64,000 bases of DNA from Shewanella halifaxensis HAW-EB4 (GCF_000019185.1 NC_010334.1:930001-994000), one strand, 5' to 3'; counted from the first letter of the stretch, positions 36,231 to 46,091 are shown. Made by a program: numbers and translations. The notes: a model not told the origin generated them from the letters alone.

Positions 36231-38021
36231 ATGAAAAACTTTAAAAAAGCAGTGTGTATCGCAACACTTCTAGGCTCAGCAGGCTTTATGTCTAACGCCA
36301 TTGCTGCTGATAACTTGGCAGAGTTCCACGGTGAAAACCAAGAGTGTGATAGCTGCCACATGCCAGACGGTGAGCTTTCAAACGATAGCTTAACCTACGA
36401 GAACGCACAATGTGTAGCTTGTCACGGCACACTCGCTGAAGTTGCTGAAGAAACAAAACATGAGCACTACAATGCCCATGACTCTCATTTCCCTGGCGAA
36501 GTGGCTTGTACTTCTTGTCACAGCGCTCACGAAAAATCTATGGTCTACTGTGACTCTTGCCATAGCTTCGACTTTGACATGCCTTACACTAAGAAGTGGG
36601 AACGTCACGAGCCAAGCATCGATGAGCTATTAAAAGACACTGAAGATCGTCAAGCGGCGCTTGCTGAAGCACCGCGTGACACCGTTGATGTTGTCGTTGT
36701 AGGTTCAGGTGGTGCAGGTTTCTCTGCAGCAGTATCTGCACACGATCACGGCGCTAGCGTTATTCTTATTGAAAAAGAGCCACTCATTGGTGGTAACGCT
36801 AAGCTTGCTGCGGGTGGCATGAACGCCGCTTGGACCGATCAGCAAAAAGCAAAAGGCATCAAAGACAGCGTTGAGTCTATGTACAAAGACACCATGAAAG
36901 GTGGTCGTGACCTAAATGAGCCAGAGCTAGTTGAAGTATTGACTTCACACTCTAAAGGTTCAGTTGATTGGTTGACTGCCATGGGCGCAGATTTAAATGA
37001 CGTAGGTCGTATGGGTGGCGCTTCAGCTAACCGTTCACACCGTCCAACCGGTGGTGCAGGTGTGGGTGCTCACGTAATCCAAGTACTATACGATAACGCG
37101 GTTAAGCGTGACGTTGATATGCGCATGAACACCCGTGGTATTGAAATCCTTAAAGACGATAAAGGCAACGTTAAGGGTCTGCTCGTTAAAGGTATGTACA
37201 AGGGTTACTACTGGATTAAAGCTGACGCAGTTATCCTAGCAACAGGTGGTTTTGCTAAGAACAACGATCGTGTCGCTAAGCTTGATCCTAAGCTAAAAGG
37301 CTTCATCTCAACTAACCAACCCGGTGCAACAGGTGACGGTATCGATGTAGCAGGTAATGCAGGTGCTGCGATGACAGACCTACAGTACATTCAAGCTCAC
37401 CCAACGCTATCTGTTAAAGGTGGTGTGATGGTAACTGAAGCGGTTCGTGGTAACGGTGCAATTTTAGTTAACCGTGAAGGTAAGCGCTTCGTCAACGAAA
37501 TCACTACACGTGATAAGGCTTCTGCAGCGATTCTGAACCAAACAGGTAAGTCTGCGTTCCTAATCTTCGATGACTCAGTACGTAAGTCTCTGAGTAAGAT
37601 TGATAAGTATATCGGTCTAGGTGTTGCTCCAAGCGCTGACTCGCTAATTAAGCTGGGCGAGATGGAAGAGATTGATGGTAAAGCCCTTACTGAAGCCGTT
37701 GCACGCTACAACAGCTTTGTTAAGAGCGGTAAGGACGCAGACTTCGGTCGTCCTAACCTACCTCGTGCCCTTAACGAAGGTAACTACTATGCAATCGAAG
37801 TGACTCCTGGTGTTCACCACACTATGGGCGGCGTGAAGATTGACTCTAAAGCTGAAATCATGAACGCGAAGCAGCAAGTTATCCCAGGTCTATATGGCGC
37901 GGGTGAAGTAACTGGTGGTGTTCACGGTGCTAACCGTTTAGGTGGTAACGCTATCTCTGATATCGTCACCTTCGGTAGAATGGCTGGTGAGAATGCAGCT
38001 GAGTACTCTAAGAAGAACTAG
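36231..38021 (+). CDS. fccA: Flavocytochrome c fumarate reductase FccA
   Basis: Soluble periplasmic fumarate reductase and electron-carrier hub of Shewanella. Signal peptide to about residue 25 (SNAIA), four c-type haem motifs CDSCH (39-43), CVACH (61-65), CTSCH (93-97) and CDSCH (107-111), a clamp region, then the FAD domain starting TVDVVVVGSGGAGFSA and the catalytic region VTEAVRGNGAIL, whose arginine is the proton donor in the family, and the GVHHTMGGV motif. Length 596 is full. Strongly similar in sequence to S. frigidimarina FccA as I recall it. Divergent from a histidine kinase and probably regulated by that pair and by anaerobiosis. AGGAAATGAG precedes the ATG. Confidence 0.96.
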   Translation: MKNFKKAVCIATLLGSAGFMSNAIAADNLAEFHGENQECDSCHMPDGELSNDSLTYENAQCVACHGTLAEVAEETKHEHYNAHDSHFPGEVACTSCHSAHEKSMVYCDSCHSFDFDMPYTKKWERHEPSIDELLKDTEDRQAALAEAPRDTVDVVVVGSGGAGFSAAVSAHDHGASVILIEKEPLIGGNAKLAAGGMNAAWTDQQKAKGIKDSVESMYKDTMKGGRDLNEPELVEVLTSHSKGSVDWLTAMGADLNDVGRMGGASANRSHRPTGGAGVGAHVIQVLYDNAVKRDVDMRMNTRGIEILKDDKGNVKGLLVKGMYKGYYWIKADAVILATGGFAKNNDRVAKLDPKLKGFISTNQPGATGDGIDVAGNAGAAMTDLQYIQAHPTLSVKGGVMVTEAVRGNGAILVNREGKRFVNEITTRDKASAAILNQTGKSAFLIFDDSVRKSLSKIDKYIGLGVAPSADSLIKLGEMEEIDGKALTEAVARYNSFVKSGKDADFGRPNLPRALNEGNYYAIEVTPGVHHTMGGVKIDSKAEIMNAKQQVIPGLYGAGEVTGGVHGANRLGGNAISDIVTFGRMAGENAAEYSKKN

Positions 38022-38096
38022 TCTTCTTTAGATTAATCTTGGAAGTGTTAGTCGGGGTTGAGATTTGAGTTAAGTTTCAGCCTTCGATTAAGAAGC

Positions 38097-38130
38097 AAAA
38101 GCCTTCATCTTATAGATGGAGGCTTTTTTG
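38097..38130 (+). terminator. Terminator of fccA
   Basis: Stem AAAAGCCTTCATC pairing with GATGGAGGCTTTT, followed by T residues, about 75 bp after the fccA stop. Confidence 0.9.
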
Positions 38131-38225
38131 TATCTGCTACTTTGGCGTTTAGTTGCTTAGCGTTTAATGCAATCAAACTTCGTTTGATAAGGGTCGTGGC
38201 GCTTTGCTCCACATTGCTAATGCAT

Positions 38226-38539
38226 CAGGCTACGCCTGACCAACATCGTGAGCTTCCAGCTCACACTCGGGCAAGAGGGGGACAACAGCTTCCCCCTCTT
38301 GACCATTTCTTTTATAAAGAGTCCGAGCCGCCCCTACGAAGTTGTCTCCCTCCTATCTTATGGATAAATCACTAACGCTTCCGATGGGGCATCTGATGTG
38401 AATGGATTCACAAATGCCGTGATGGCATGGATGCCAAAGAACGGCCTGCCCCGCGAAAGCTACGCCGACATCCATGTCGGCATCACGCGACTCTGGTTTA
38501 TAAAGAGTTTCCAACGCATTTCGGCAACTTCGATGGGGA
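38226..38539 (+). repeat. RAYT-associated hairpin-mosaic repeat, copy A
   Basis: An array of short hairpins: CAGGCTACGCCTG; GTGAGCTTCCAGCTCAC; GAGGGGGA...TTCCCCCTC; the GCTTCCGATGGGGC block; a TGTGAATGGATTCACA palindrome; GCCGTGATGGC; ATGCCGACATCCATGTCGG; and CGGCAACTTCGATGGGG at the end. The same modules occur at 45490-45726 and, inverted, at 47626-47948. An additional small hairpin ATCAAACTTCGTTTGAT lies just upstream (38171-38187). It lies 89 bp before the RAYT transposase gene, the usual association of REP/BIME elements. Confidence 0.85.
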
Positions 38540-38628
38540 GCAAAAGATGATTCTTAGACACCCATCCTTAATGGAGTGTTTTGAGATCTCTTACTAAACT
38601 TTAGGTATTGCTGAAGTAGGAGGTTGTT

Positions 38629-39606
38629 ATGCCCCGCGCAAGAAGTACCTTAATTAGCCTTGAAGATACGCCCTATTATCATTGTTGTAGCCGTGTAGTT
38701 CGGCGCGCCTATTTGTGTGGTGACGATGAGCACACTGGCAAGAACTATGATCATCGCCGTGGCTGGGTCGAAGCGCAAATACTGAAATTAACGGAGGTGT
38801 TTGCGATTGATGTAGCCGCCTATGCAGTGATGAGTAATCATCTGCATGTAGTGCTTTACATTGACTTAGAAACGGTAAATAGTTGGTCAGATAGAGAGGT
38901 TGTTGAACAGTGGCATAAGCTATTTAACGGTACGGATTTAACGCAAAAGTTTACTAAAGGTGACGTGGTTGAAGAGTGCATGGTAGCAACATTAAAACAC
39001 CTCATTGCTACTTACCGTTCGCGCCTAAGTGATATCAGTTGGTTTATGCGCTGTCTCAATGAGCCGATAGCAAGGCAAGCTAATTATGAGGACAATTGCA
39101 CTGGTCATTTTTGGGAAGGGCGCTTTAAGTCACAAGCGCTACTTGATGAAGCTGCAGTGCTGGCCTGTATGGCTTATGTCGAACTTAATCCCATCAGAGC
39201 TAAGATAGCCAAGACGCCTGAAAAGTCAGACTACACCAGTTTACAGCTGAGAGTGAAAGCAGCGCTAAAAGGCAAGCAACCCGCTAAGCTATTGCCCTTT
39301 ATTGGCAACGAGAAAAAGCAGCAATCAAAAGGCTTTAATTTCTCGCTTCAGGATTACTTAACGCTTGTTGATGAAACGGGGCGAGTCATTCGTGATGACA
39401 AGCGTGGGGCAATTTCAGCTAATGCCGAAAAGATACTGAATAGGCTCAATATTCCGAGTGATAACTGGATAAAGGTTACTTCAGAATTTGGTAAGCTGTT
39501 TCATGGGCCTGTAGGGACTTTACAAGAGCTAACTCATTATTGTGAACATCTAGAAAAGCGTCGACGGCATTTTTCACATTGTTGCCAGTACCTTCAGGCA
39601 AGCTAA
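38629..39606 (+). CDS. REP-associated tyrosine transposase (RAYT)
   Basis: Y1 transposase of the IS200/IS605-related RAYT group, 325 residues, thought to act on REP-type hairpins. Family features are the N-terminal YHCCSRVVRRAYLCG, the metal-binding HUH-type motif in AVMSNHLHVVLYI, the NCTGHFWEGRFKSQALLD segment and the conserved YVELNPIRAKI. It is a single-copy gene here, not bounded by IS ends, and has a full-length frame with no frameshift. Hairpin repeats that are likely its substrates lie just upstream and at two other places in the window. The start MPRARSTL has AGGAGG upstream. Confidence 0.9.
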   Translation: MPRARSTLISLEDTPYYHCCSRVVRRAYLCGDDEHTGKNYDHRRGWVEAQILKLTEVFAIDVAAYAVMSNHLHVVLYIDLETVNSWSDREVVEQWHKLFNGTDLTQKFTKGDVVEECMVATLKHLIATYRSRLSDISWFMRCLNEPIARQANYEDNCTGHFWEGRFKSQALLDEAAVLACMAYVELNPIRAKIAKTPEKSDYTSLQLRVKAALKGKQPAKLLPFIGNEKKQQSKGFNFSLQDYLTLVDETGRVIRDDKRGAISANAEKILNRLNIPSDNWIKVTSEFGKLFHGPVGTLQELTHYCEHLEKRRRHFSHCCQYLQAS

Positions 39607-40620
39607 ATAATTCATTCAAACAATCACCTCTGTTCATAGAGTTAATCGATGAGCCAATTTTTGCTGCCTAAAATCCATCACTCTACCGCTTAAACCATTA
39701 CCAGCTCGTGTTTTGCCATCTTTAACAAGCCCCCCATAAGAATATGAGCCGATAGCTTAGTGCGCCTTGGGACCTAAGGCTGGGAAACTGTAGTATCTTG
39801 TTGATTTAACATGGGTGGCTTAAGTTAAAAAATTCAGTTAAAAAATTAGCCCATGCACATCAGATATTCCATTTTAGCCGTTAGGCGATCTTTATCAAAC
39901 GTTGCCTGATTGCATCAAATGTACAGCTAATTATTTACAGGTTCAGCCGAGTGGGTGATCCCCATCGCCGAAATACGCAAGCTGCTACAAAGTGAGTGAG
40001 TTTACTCGTGGTCAAATTCATTGTGCCACTACCGTTAGCCTGTGATGTGATACTTCAAATACTGATGCAGCTCAAACAAATGGAAAAATAGTAAAAATAA
40101 TTAAATTTTTAATATTGATTTTGCTGATGTTTTTTTGGTTGCTAAATTACCGATATTCGCTTCAGGCGGCCAAATAAGCTTACTTTAACTTTAAGTTTAG
40201 TAATTTTAATTCATGCCGAGGTTTATCCTAAATATAAGACAGTGCTGCGGCTGTTTGCTGGTTGGTTTTTGTGCGTGAGCATAAGTGCTTGTATGTTATT
40301 GGTAAAGTTGCGCTTGTTTTGGGTTGGTCGTTCTATTGGTGGGATAATGCTGTTGAGATTAAAGTAGGGCCGTCTCGTCTCGGTTTGGTGTGATTAAAAC
40401 AGTGATTTGAAGCATGATTGAGCCGTTATTTGTACTAAAAGTACAAGTGACGACTTGTTTAATTATCGTTAATTTGCGTGCAATGTGGCACTAGTAATCA
40501 TATTCAGTGCTGCTGTAAGCTCTGGATTCTTGATCTTAAATGATGGCTTCGAGCTCGGGGTTTTAACTGCTTAGAGCTGTCGATAATACCAAAAATAATA
40601 CCTACACCTAATAAAGGACG
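39607..40620. other. Long intergenic gap, 1 kb
   Basis: No convincing ORF or RNA gene seen. It is AT-rich from about 40080 onward. It contains isolated inverted repeats (TTTAAC...GTTAAA-like words near 39810-39850) and a palindrome at 40430-40446 nearer the BMP gene. Probably decayed DNA next to the RAYT element plus the promoter region of the ABC operon. Confidence 0.6.
40430..40446. promoter_or_regulatory. Palindrome upstream of the nucleoside ABC operon
   Basis: TTGTACTAAAAGTACAA: seven-base arms TTGTACT/AGTACAA around AAA, 177 bp before the BMP gene. Possible operator for the transporter operon; no regulator is identified. Confidence 0.4.
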
Positions 40621-40623
40621 AGA

Positions 40624-41628
40624 ATGATGAAAATCCTGAGCGCAACTGCTGCCGCAGTTACTCTAGCAATGTGTTCGTTTGCTGCTACAGCTGCAGATTT
40701 TAAGCCTGCTGTTGCTTTTGATACAACTGGTAAGTTCGATAAATCTTTCAACCAAGCCGTTTATCAAAATGGTGTATTGAAGTTTAACGAAAGCTCAGAT
40801 GTTGAAGTGCGTGAATTCGTACCTTCAAATGATGCGCAGCGTGAGCAGGGTCTTGAACGTTTAGCACGTCGTGGCTTTAGCCCAATCGTTGTTGTTGGTT
40901 TTATGTATGGCTCAGCACTTGAAAAAGTGGCTAAGAAATACCCTGAAACTGAATTCGTTATTATCGATTCAGTCGTTGACCTTCCAAATGTTAAATCACT
41001 GGTCTTTAAAGAGCACGAAGGTTCATTCCTTGTCGGTGCACTTGCAGCGATGAAATCTGAAACTAACAAGATTGGTTTTGTTGGCGGCATGGATATTCCT
41101 CTAATTCGTAAGTTTGCTTGTGGTTACGAGCAGGGCGCGAAGTTCATCAGTCAAGATGCTGAAGTTTTCCAAAACATGACTGGTTCTACTATTGCTGCAT
41201 GGAATGATCCTGCACGTGGTGCAGAGCTTTCTAAGAGTCAGTTCACTAAAGGCGCTGACGTGATCTTCGCTGCTGCTGGTGGTACTGGTGTTGGTGTTTA
41301 TCAAGCTGCTAAAGATGAAGGCAAGTACGCAATTGGTGTTGATTCAAACCAAAACTACATACACCCAGGTGTAATGCTAACCTCTATGGTTAAGCTGGTT
41401 GGTGTTGCAACATTTGAAGTATTTAAAGATGCTGAACAAGGTAAATTTGTTGCCGGTATCGATAGCCGTGGCCTTAAAGAAAATGGCGTTAACTGGGCAA
41501 TTGATGAGTATAACCGTGAACTTGTGACTCCTGAGATGGAAGCTAAAATGGTCGATATTACTAAAAAGATCATCGCGGGCGATATCGTTGTTCATGACTA
41601 TATGAAAGACAACAGCTGTAAATACTAA
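40624..41628 (+). CDS. BMP family ABC transporter substrate-binding protein
   Basis: A 334-residue periplasmic binding protein of the basic membrane protein/PnrA family, which binds purine nucleosides in characterised members. A signal peptide (cleavage near FAATAA) is followed by PAVAFDTTGKFDKSFNQA, the family's N-terminal strand, then VVVGFMYGSALEKVAKKYPE, KEHEGSFLVGALAA and AAAGGTGVGVYQAA. Cys17 in the signal (AMCSF) is not in a good lipobox context, so a soluble form is likelier than a lipoprotein. First gene of a four-gene importer operon; a partial terminator after it may raise its level over the membrane parts. Confidence 0.9.
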   Translation: MMKILSATAAAVTLAMCSFAATAADFKPAVAFDTTGKFDKSFNQAVYQNGVLKFNESSDVEVREFVPSNDAQREQGLERLARRGFSPIVVVGFMYGSALEKVAKKYPETEFVIIDSVVDLPNVKSLVFKEHEGSFLVGALAAMKSETNKIGFVGGMDIPLIRKFACGYEQGAKFISQDAEVFQNMTGSTIAAWNDPARGAELSKSQFTKGADVIFAAAGGTGVGVYQAAKDEGKYAIGVDSNQNYIHPGVMLTSMVKLVGVATFEVFKDAEQGKFVAGIDSRGLKENGVNWAIDEYNRELVTPEMEAKMVDITKKIIAGDIVVHDYMKDNSCKY

Positions 41629-41647
41629 GCCGTACTAAGTTAGATGA

Positions 41648-41680
41648 AGCTCTCTAGTTTTTTGACTAGGGAGCTTTTTG
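41648..41680 (+). terminator. Intra-operon terminator after the BMP gene
   Basis: Stem AGCTCTCTAG/CTAGGGAGCT (41648-41657 with 41666-41675, one mismatch) and a short T tract. Placed between the binding protein and its ATPase, as is common where the binding protein must be in excess. Confidence 0.75.
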
Positions 41681-41769
41681 TAAAGTGGCAATTTTTAAGA
41701 GTTTAATTTCCAAATCACTTTTTGATCAATGCTTATTCATCAATACCTATTAGGACATTTGAGAGAATT

Positions 41770-43359
41770 ATGACCATGTCCATACACTCAAAAGAAAAAT
41801 CCGATGACCGTCCCACAGCACTTGAGCTTCGTGGTATCGACAAAAAATTCGGTGCTGTTCACGCGAACAAAGAGATCTGCTTAAAAATTCCTGCTGGCAC
41901 CATTCACGGCATTATCGGTGAGAATGGCGCAGGCAAATCCACCTTGATGAATATCATTTATGGTTTCTACACCGCTGATAAAGGTGAGATACTGATTGAT
42001 GGCATTGAGCGCAAGCTTGCTAATTCAAAAGAAGCCATTAGCTATGGCGTCGGCATGGTTCATCAGCACTTTATGTTGGTTGACAATTTTACCGTGCTTG
42101 AGAATGTCATATTAGGTGCTGAAGAGGGCGGTTTACTTAAACCTAGTCTAAAGAAGGCACGACAGGAGCTTGAACGTCTAGCCAAAGAGTACCAACTCGA
42201 TGTGCCACTTGATAGCCTAATTGAAGATCTTTCAGTAGGACTACAGCAGCGAGTCGAGATCTTAAAGGCGCTTTATCGCGGTGCAAAAATCCTCATTCTC
42301 GATGAGCCAACTGGCGTACTGACTCCTCAAGAAACCCAGCACCTATTCCATATTTTTGATGCTTTGCGTGCTCAAGGCGTCACTATCTTATTGATCACCC
42401 ATAAGCTAAAAGAGATCCTTTCGGCCACTGATAATGTGTCAGTTATGCGCCAAGGCGCAATGGTTGCTCATAGAGAGACTAGCAAAACCAATAAAGAGGA
42501 GCTCGCTGAGCTAATGGTTGGCCGTAAGGTTCGCCTTCAAGCTGAAAAAAGCGATGCTAACCCAACAGATGTACTGCTTTCAACACATAACCTAACCTAT
42601 ACCGATAGTATGGGCGTCGACCGTCTTAAAGAGGTGTCGATTGAGATTAGAGCCGGTGAAATCGTCGGTGTTGCGGGTGTCTCTGGTAATGGTCAATCAC
42701 AGTTATTAAGTGCACTTGCTGGGCTTATCACACCGACACGTGGTTCAATTAAAATCGCAGGTAGGGTTATCGATGCTGAAAACCCAAGCTGCGCCGACGA
42801 TATGCGTCAACTTAAGGTTGGTCACATTCCAGAGGATAGACTGGCCATGGGGCTAATCAAGTCGTTCTCGGCAGAAGAGTCATCGATACTGGGTCATCAA
42901 AACCAGGCTCAGTATAACGGCGCGCTTCTTAATAAACCTAAGTACATCACCTCTGAGTGTAACCGTTTGATGGAGGAGTGGGATGTTAGACCCCGCGATC
43001 CTAAGCTGCGAAGCTCACTGTTTTCTGGTGGTAACCAGCAGAAGCTAATTATTGCCCGTGAAGTGGATCAAGATCCTGATATCTTGCTTATCGGTCAGCC
43101 TACCCGTGGTGTCGATATCGGTGCGATTGAGTTTATTCACAAACGTATTATCGAGTTAAGAGAGCAGGGTAAGGGGATATTACTGGTTTCTGTTGAGCTC
43201 GATGAAGTGATGTCGCTTGCGGATAGGATCATCGTGATGTTTGACGGCCATGTGGTTGGTGAGATTGATGCCAGCAAGGCTGATGAGAAAACTTTAGGAA
43301 TGATGATGGCAAATATACTGCCTGATGAGCTGGCTTCGGATAATGGAGGTCAGGTATGA
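41770..43359 (+). CDS. Nucleoside-type ABC transporter, fused ATP-binding protein
   Basis: A 529-residue double ATPase of the sugar/nucleoside importer type (RbsA/YufO/NupA-like). First cassette: IIGENGAGKST, the signature region DLSVGLQQRVEI and Walker B ILILDEPTGVLT. Second cassette: Walker A is degenerate (GVSGNGQSQ lacks the lysine), with LFSGGNQQKLIIARE and a Walker B-like LLIGQPTRGVDIG. One active and one degenerate site is typical of the family. The ATG at 41770 follows GAGAG; an ATG two codons on is also possible. Stop overlaps the next gene (ATGA). Confidence 0.92.
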   Translation: MTMSIHSKEKSDDRPTALELRGIDKKFGAVHANKEICLKIPAGTIHGIIGENGAGKSTLMNIIYGFYTADKGEILIDGIERKLANSKEAISYGVGMVHQHFMLVDNFTVLENVILGAEEGGLLKPSLKKARQELERLAKEYQLDVPLDSLIEDLSVGLQQRVEILKALYRGAKILILDEPTGVLTPQETQHLFHIFDALRAQGVTILLITHKLKEILSATDNVSVMRQGAMVAHRETSKTNKEELAELMVGRKVRLQAEKSDANPTDVLLSTHNLTYTDSMGVDRLKEVSIEIRAGEIVGVAGVSGNGQSQLLSALAGLITPTRGSIKIAGRVIDAENPSCADDMRQLKVGHIPEDRLAMGLIKSFSAEESSILGHQNQAQYNGALLNKPKYITSECNRLMEEWDVRPRDPKLRSSLFSGGNQQKLIIAREVDQDPDILLIGQPTRGVDIGAIEFIHKRIIELREQGKGILLVSVELDEVMSLADRIIVMFDGHVVGEIDASKADEKTLGMMMANILPDELASDNGGQV

Positions 43360-44486
43360 ATGACTCTAAAATCCCATCATGGGTAAATATTATTGTTTTG
43401 CCTTTGATTAATATCATGTTTGCTTTTGCCTTTGCGGCTGGCATCTTTATTGCGGTTGATGTGAACCCGATAGAAGCTGCTGGCGTAATGGTACGCGGCG
43501 CCTTGGGTTACCAAGAGGGTATTGGTTACACGCTTTATTATGCAACTAACTTTATCTTTACCGGTTTAGCCGTTGCGGTCGCGTTCTCTGCAGGCCTATT
43601 TAATATTGGTGGTGAAGGTCAAGCCTATATGGGTGGCTTAGGTGTGGGACTTGCCTGTTTAGCACTGGATAGTACCTTGCCTTTCTGGGCCCTGCTGCCA
43701 ATCACTATGCTTGCAAGTATGTTATTTGGTGCGCTTTTTGCGCTGATCCCAGCCTATCTACAGGCGTATCGCGGTAGCCATATCGTGATCACCACCATCA
43801 TGTTTAACTTTATCGCCTCGGCGTTGATGGTTTACCTACTGGTAAACGTGCTTAAACTTGAGGGGCAGATGGCACCGGTATCTCGAGTATTTGAAGATAG
43901 CGCTGGCTTACCGATGTTTCATGAGATGACCCAGTGGTTTGGGATCTCATTCTCACAGTCACCAATGAACTTAAGCTTCTTTATTGCACTTATCTGTTGT
44001 GTATTAGTTTGGGCACTGCTGTGGCGTACTCGCTGGGGCTATGCCATTCGAGCAATGGGCGCGAGTCCAAGTGCCGCAGAATATGGCGGAATCAACTACA
44101 AGAAGTTAATCATCGTCGTGATGCTTATCTCTGGTGCGCTATCTGGCATGATGGGCTTGAATGAAGTTCAGGGGTACAGTCAGCAGCTAAAACTTGATTT
44201 TGTTGCCGGTTACGGCTTTACCGGTATTGCCGTTTGCTTGATTGGTCGCAGTCATCCGATAGGTATTATCTTAGCAAGCTTACTGTTTGGTGTACTTTAT
44301 CAAGGTGGTGCGGAGCTATCTTTTGATTACCCTAATATCGACCGTGAGATGATTCAGGTCGTACAGGCGCTTGTTGTTCTGTTCAGTGGTGCATTGGCAT
44401 TGATGTTAGTCAAACCAGCTGAAAAGCTATTTGTGTTTCTTGATCAAAAGAAGAAGCCCCTAAACGGCGTTAAGGCGGAGGCATAA
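43356..44486 (+). CDS. Nucleoside-type ABC transporter permease 1
   Basis: A 376-residue inner-membrane permease of the BPD_transp_2 family. Multiple TM helices, with GLFNIGGEGQAYMGGL near residue 85, which is the conserved core loop of this family (as in YufP/NupB), and YGGINYKKLIIVVMLISGALSGM near residues 240-265. It overlaps the ATPase stop by 4 bp and the next permease starts 4 bp after its stop, so it is a single operon. Confidence 0.92.
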   Translation: MNDSKIPSWVNIIVLPLINIMFAFAFAAGIFIAVDVNPIEAAGVMVRGALGYQEGIGYTLYYATNFIFTGLAVAVAFSAGLFNIGGEGQAYMGGLGVGLACLALDSTLPFWALLPITMLASMLFGALFALIPAYLQAYRGSHIVITTIMFNFIASALMVYLLVNVLKLEGQMAPVSRVFEDSAGLPMFHEMTQWFGISFSQSPMNLSFFIALICCVLVWALLWRTRWGYAIRAMGASPSAAEYGGINYKKLIIVVMLISGALSGMMGLNEVQGYSQQLKLDFVAGYGFTGIAVCLIGRSHPIGIILASLLFGVLYQGGAELSFDYPNIDREMIQVVQALVVLFSGALALMLVKPAEKLFVFLDQKKKPLNGVKAEA

Positions 44487-44489
44487 ATT

Positions 44490-45455
44490 ATGTTTGAGAG
44501 TATCATTCTGATCTTAGATGCAACGCTAAGGGTATCGGCTCCACTTATTCTTGCTGCGCTCGCCGGACTTTTCTCTGAGCGTTCAGGCATCGTCAACATT
44601 GCACTGGAGGGTAAGATGCTCTCTAGCGCTTTTGCCGCAGCGGCAATGGCTGCCGTAACGGGCTCTGTTTGGCTTGGTCTATTGGCTGGTATCGGTATTT
44701 CAGTGCTGTTGGCACTTATCCATGGCTTTGCATCCATTACTCACCGAGGCGACCAGATCGTATCCGGTGTGGCAATTAATATGCTGGCGGTTGGTTTGAC
44801 AGTAACCTTAGGTCGTTTCTGGTTTGGTTTAGGCGGGCAGACACCAGCGCTAACTGACAGCTCACGCTTTACCGCTATCACTCTGCCGGGAGCTGAGGCG
44901 GTAGCCGATGTTCCTGTGTTCGGCCAATTTTATAGCCAACTTTTCTCAGGCCATAATTTCTTAGTTTATTTGTCGCTGTTTGCCGTTCCAGTCTGTTATT
45001 GGGTTATTTATAAAACTCGTTTTGGCCTTAGGTTACGTGCTGCGGGCGAAAACCCACATGCTGTAGATACTGCAGGTATTTCAGTTGCTTGGATCCGCTA
45101 TCGTGCACTTATCATTTCCGGAATTCTAGCTGGAATTGCGGGGGCTTATCTATCGACAGCCCACAGTGCTGGCTTTGTTCCTAATATGAGTGCGGGTAAA
45201 GGCTTCATCGCCTTAGCTGCGTTGATTTTTGGTAAGTGGAAACCTGTTCCAGTGCTATTTGGTTGTCTACTATTTGGTTTCCTTGATGCTATTGCGATTC
45301 GTCTGCAAGGTGTTGAGTTACCACTTGTCGGCGAGATCCCAGTACAGGCGATTGAGGTATTACCGTATATCTTAACTGTGTTGTTACTAGCAGGTTTTAT
45401 CGGCCGCGCAGTTGGGCCTAAGGCGATTGGTCAACCATATGTTAAGTCTCGCTAG
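44490..45455 (+). CDS. Nucleoside-type ABC transporter permease 2
   Basis: The second, shorter permease (321 residues) of the same importer, YufQ/NupC-like. Signatures are LAALAGLFSERSGIVNIALEG, FASITHRGDQIVSGVAINMLA and RAAGENPHAVDTAGISV. Completes a binding protein - ATPase - permease - permease set that should import purine nucleosides or related compounds. A repeat starts 35 bp after its stop and may supply the transcript end. Confidence 0.92.
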   Translation: MFESIILILDATLRVSAPLILAALAGLFSERSGIVNIALEGKMLSSAFAAAAMAAVTGSVWLGLLAGIGISVLLALIHGFASITHRGDQIVSGVAINMLAVGLTVTLGRFWFGLGGQTPALTDSSRFTAITLPGAEAVADVPVFGQFYSQLFSGHNFLVYLSLFAVPVCYWVIYKTRFGLRLRAAGENPHAVDTAGISVAWIRYRALIISGILAGIAGAYLSTAHSAGFVPNMSAGKGFIALAALIFGKWKPVPVLFGCLLFGFLDAIAIRLQGVELPLVGEIPVQAIEVLPYILTVLLLAGFIGRAVGPKAIGQPYVKSR

Positions 45456-45489
45456 CGATAGCGTGGTTTATCGTTGTTGAAGTCAATCA

Positions 45490-45726
45490 GTTAGACTGCG
45501 TCTAACAACTAAAGTCGTGAGCTTCCAGCTCACACTCGGGCAAGAGGGGGACAACAGCTTCCCCCTCTTGCATCTCCCCAGCCGCCCCGACGAAGTTGTC
45601 TCCCTTGTACTTATGGATAAATCGCTAACGCTTCCGATGGGGCATCCTGCCCCGCGAAAGCTACGCCGACATCCATGTCGGCATCACGCGATTTATTCCA
45701 ACGTACTTCGGCAACTCCGATGGGGA
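45490..45726 (+). repeat. RAYT-associated hairpin-mosaic repeat, copy B
   Basis: Starts with hairpin GTTAGACTGCGTCTAAC, then GTGAGCTTCCAGCTCAC, GAGGGGGA...TTCCCCCTC, GCTTCCGATGGGGC, ATGCCGACATCCATGTCGGC and CGGCAACTCCGATGGGG. Compared with copy A, the internal segment with the TGTGAATGGATTCACA palindrome is deleted. Same orientation as copy A. Confidence 0.85.
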
Positions 45727-46091
45727 TTTGGTGTTTTCTGTGAGTGTGGTGTCTGAGTTTGTCTTTTTGCTTATTACAGAGAGAGGTTTATCTGTCTGCT
45801 AACTAGTTGGTAAAGTGCGCAAAAAAAAATCAGGTGTTCTATGCTCGATAAACTTCCACTATTTTGATAACTTATTGAATTTATGATGATTGGTAAAAGA
45901 ATGTAGAGACCTCTACATAAAGACGCTCAATTTTTCGGGCTTGGTATTAAAGATTTTAGTTATACGCTTCATACTTTTTCATTATTAAACAGCCATTTGG
46001 TATGGTGTGGTAGCAGCTAGGTTGAATTTTAAACGGAACATTATCGAGCAGCTAGATAATAAGCTGTTATATCATCCAAGGAAGACAGTAA
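45727..46091. other. AT-rich gap between repeat B and the cassette genes
   Basis: No ORF. Distinctly AT-rich relative to core genes. It probably holds the promoter for the cassette genes. GTTATAT at 46066-46072 resembles the integron core GTTATAC at the far end of the first cassette and may mark the left cassette boundary. Confidence 0.5.

Noticed and set aside
38226..38539. CRISPR-like array
   Set aside because: The repeated units are different hairpins, not one direct repeat with regular spacers, and no cas genes are present.
45517..45756. ORF across repeat copy B
   Set aside because: It is a translation of the hairpin modules and is not kept between copies A, B and C.
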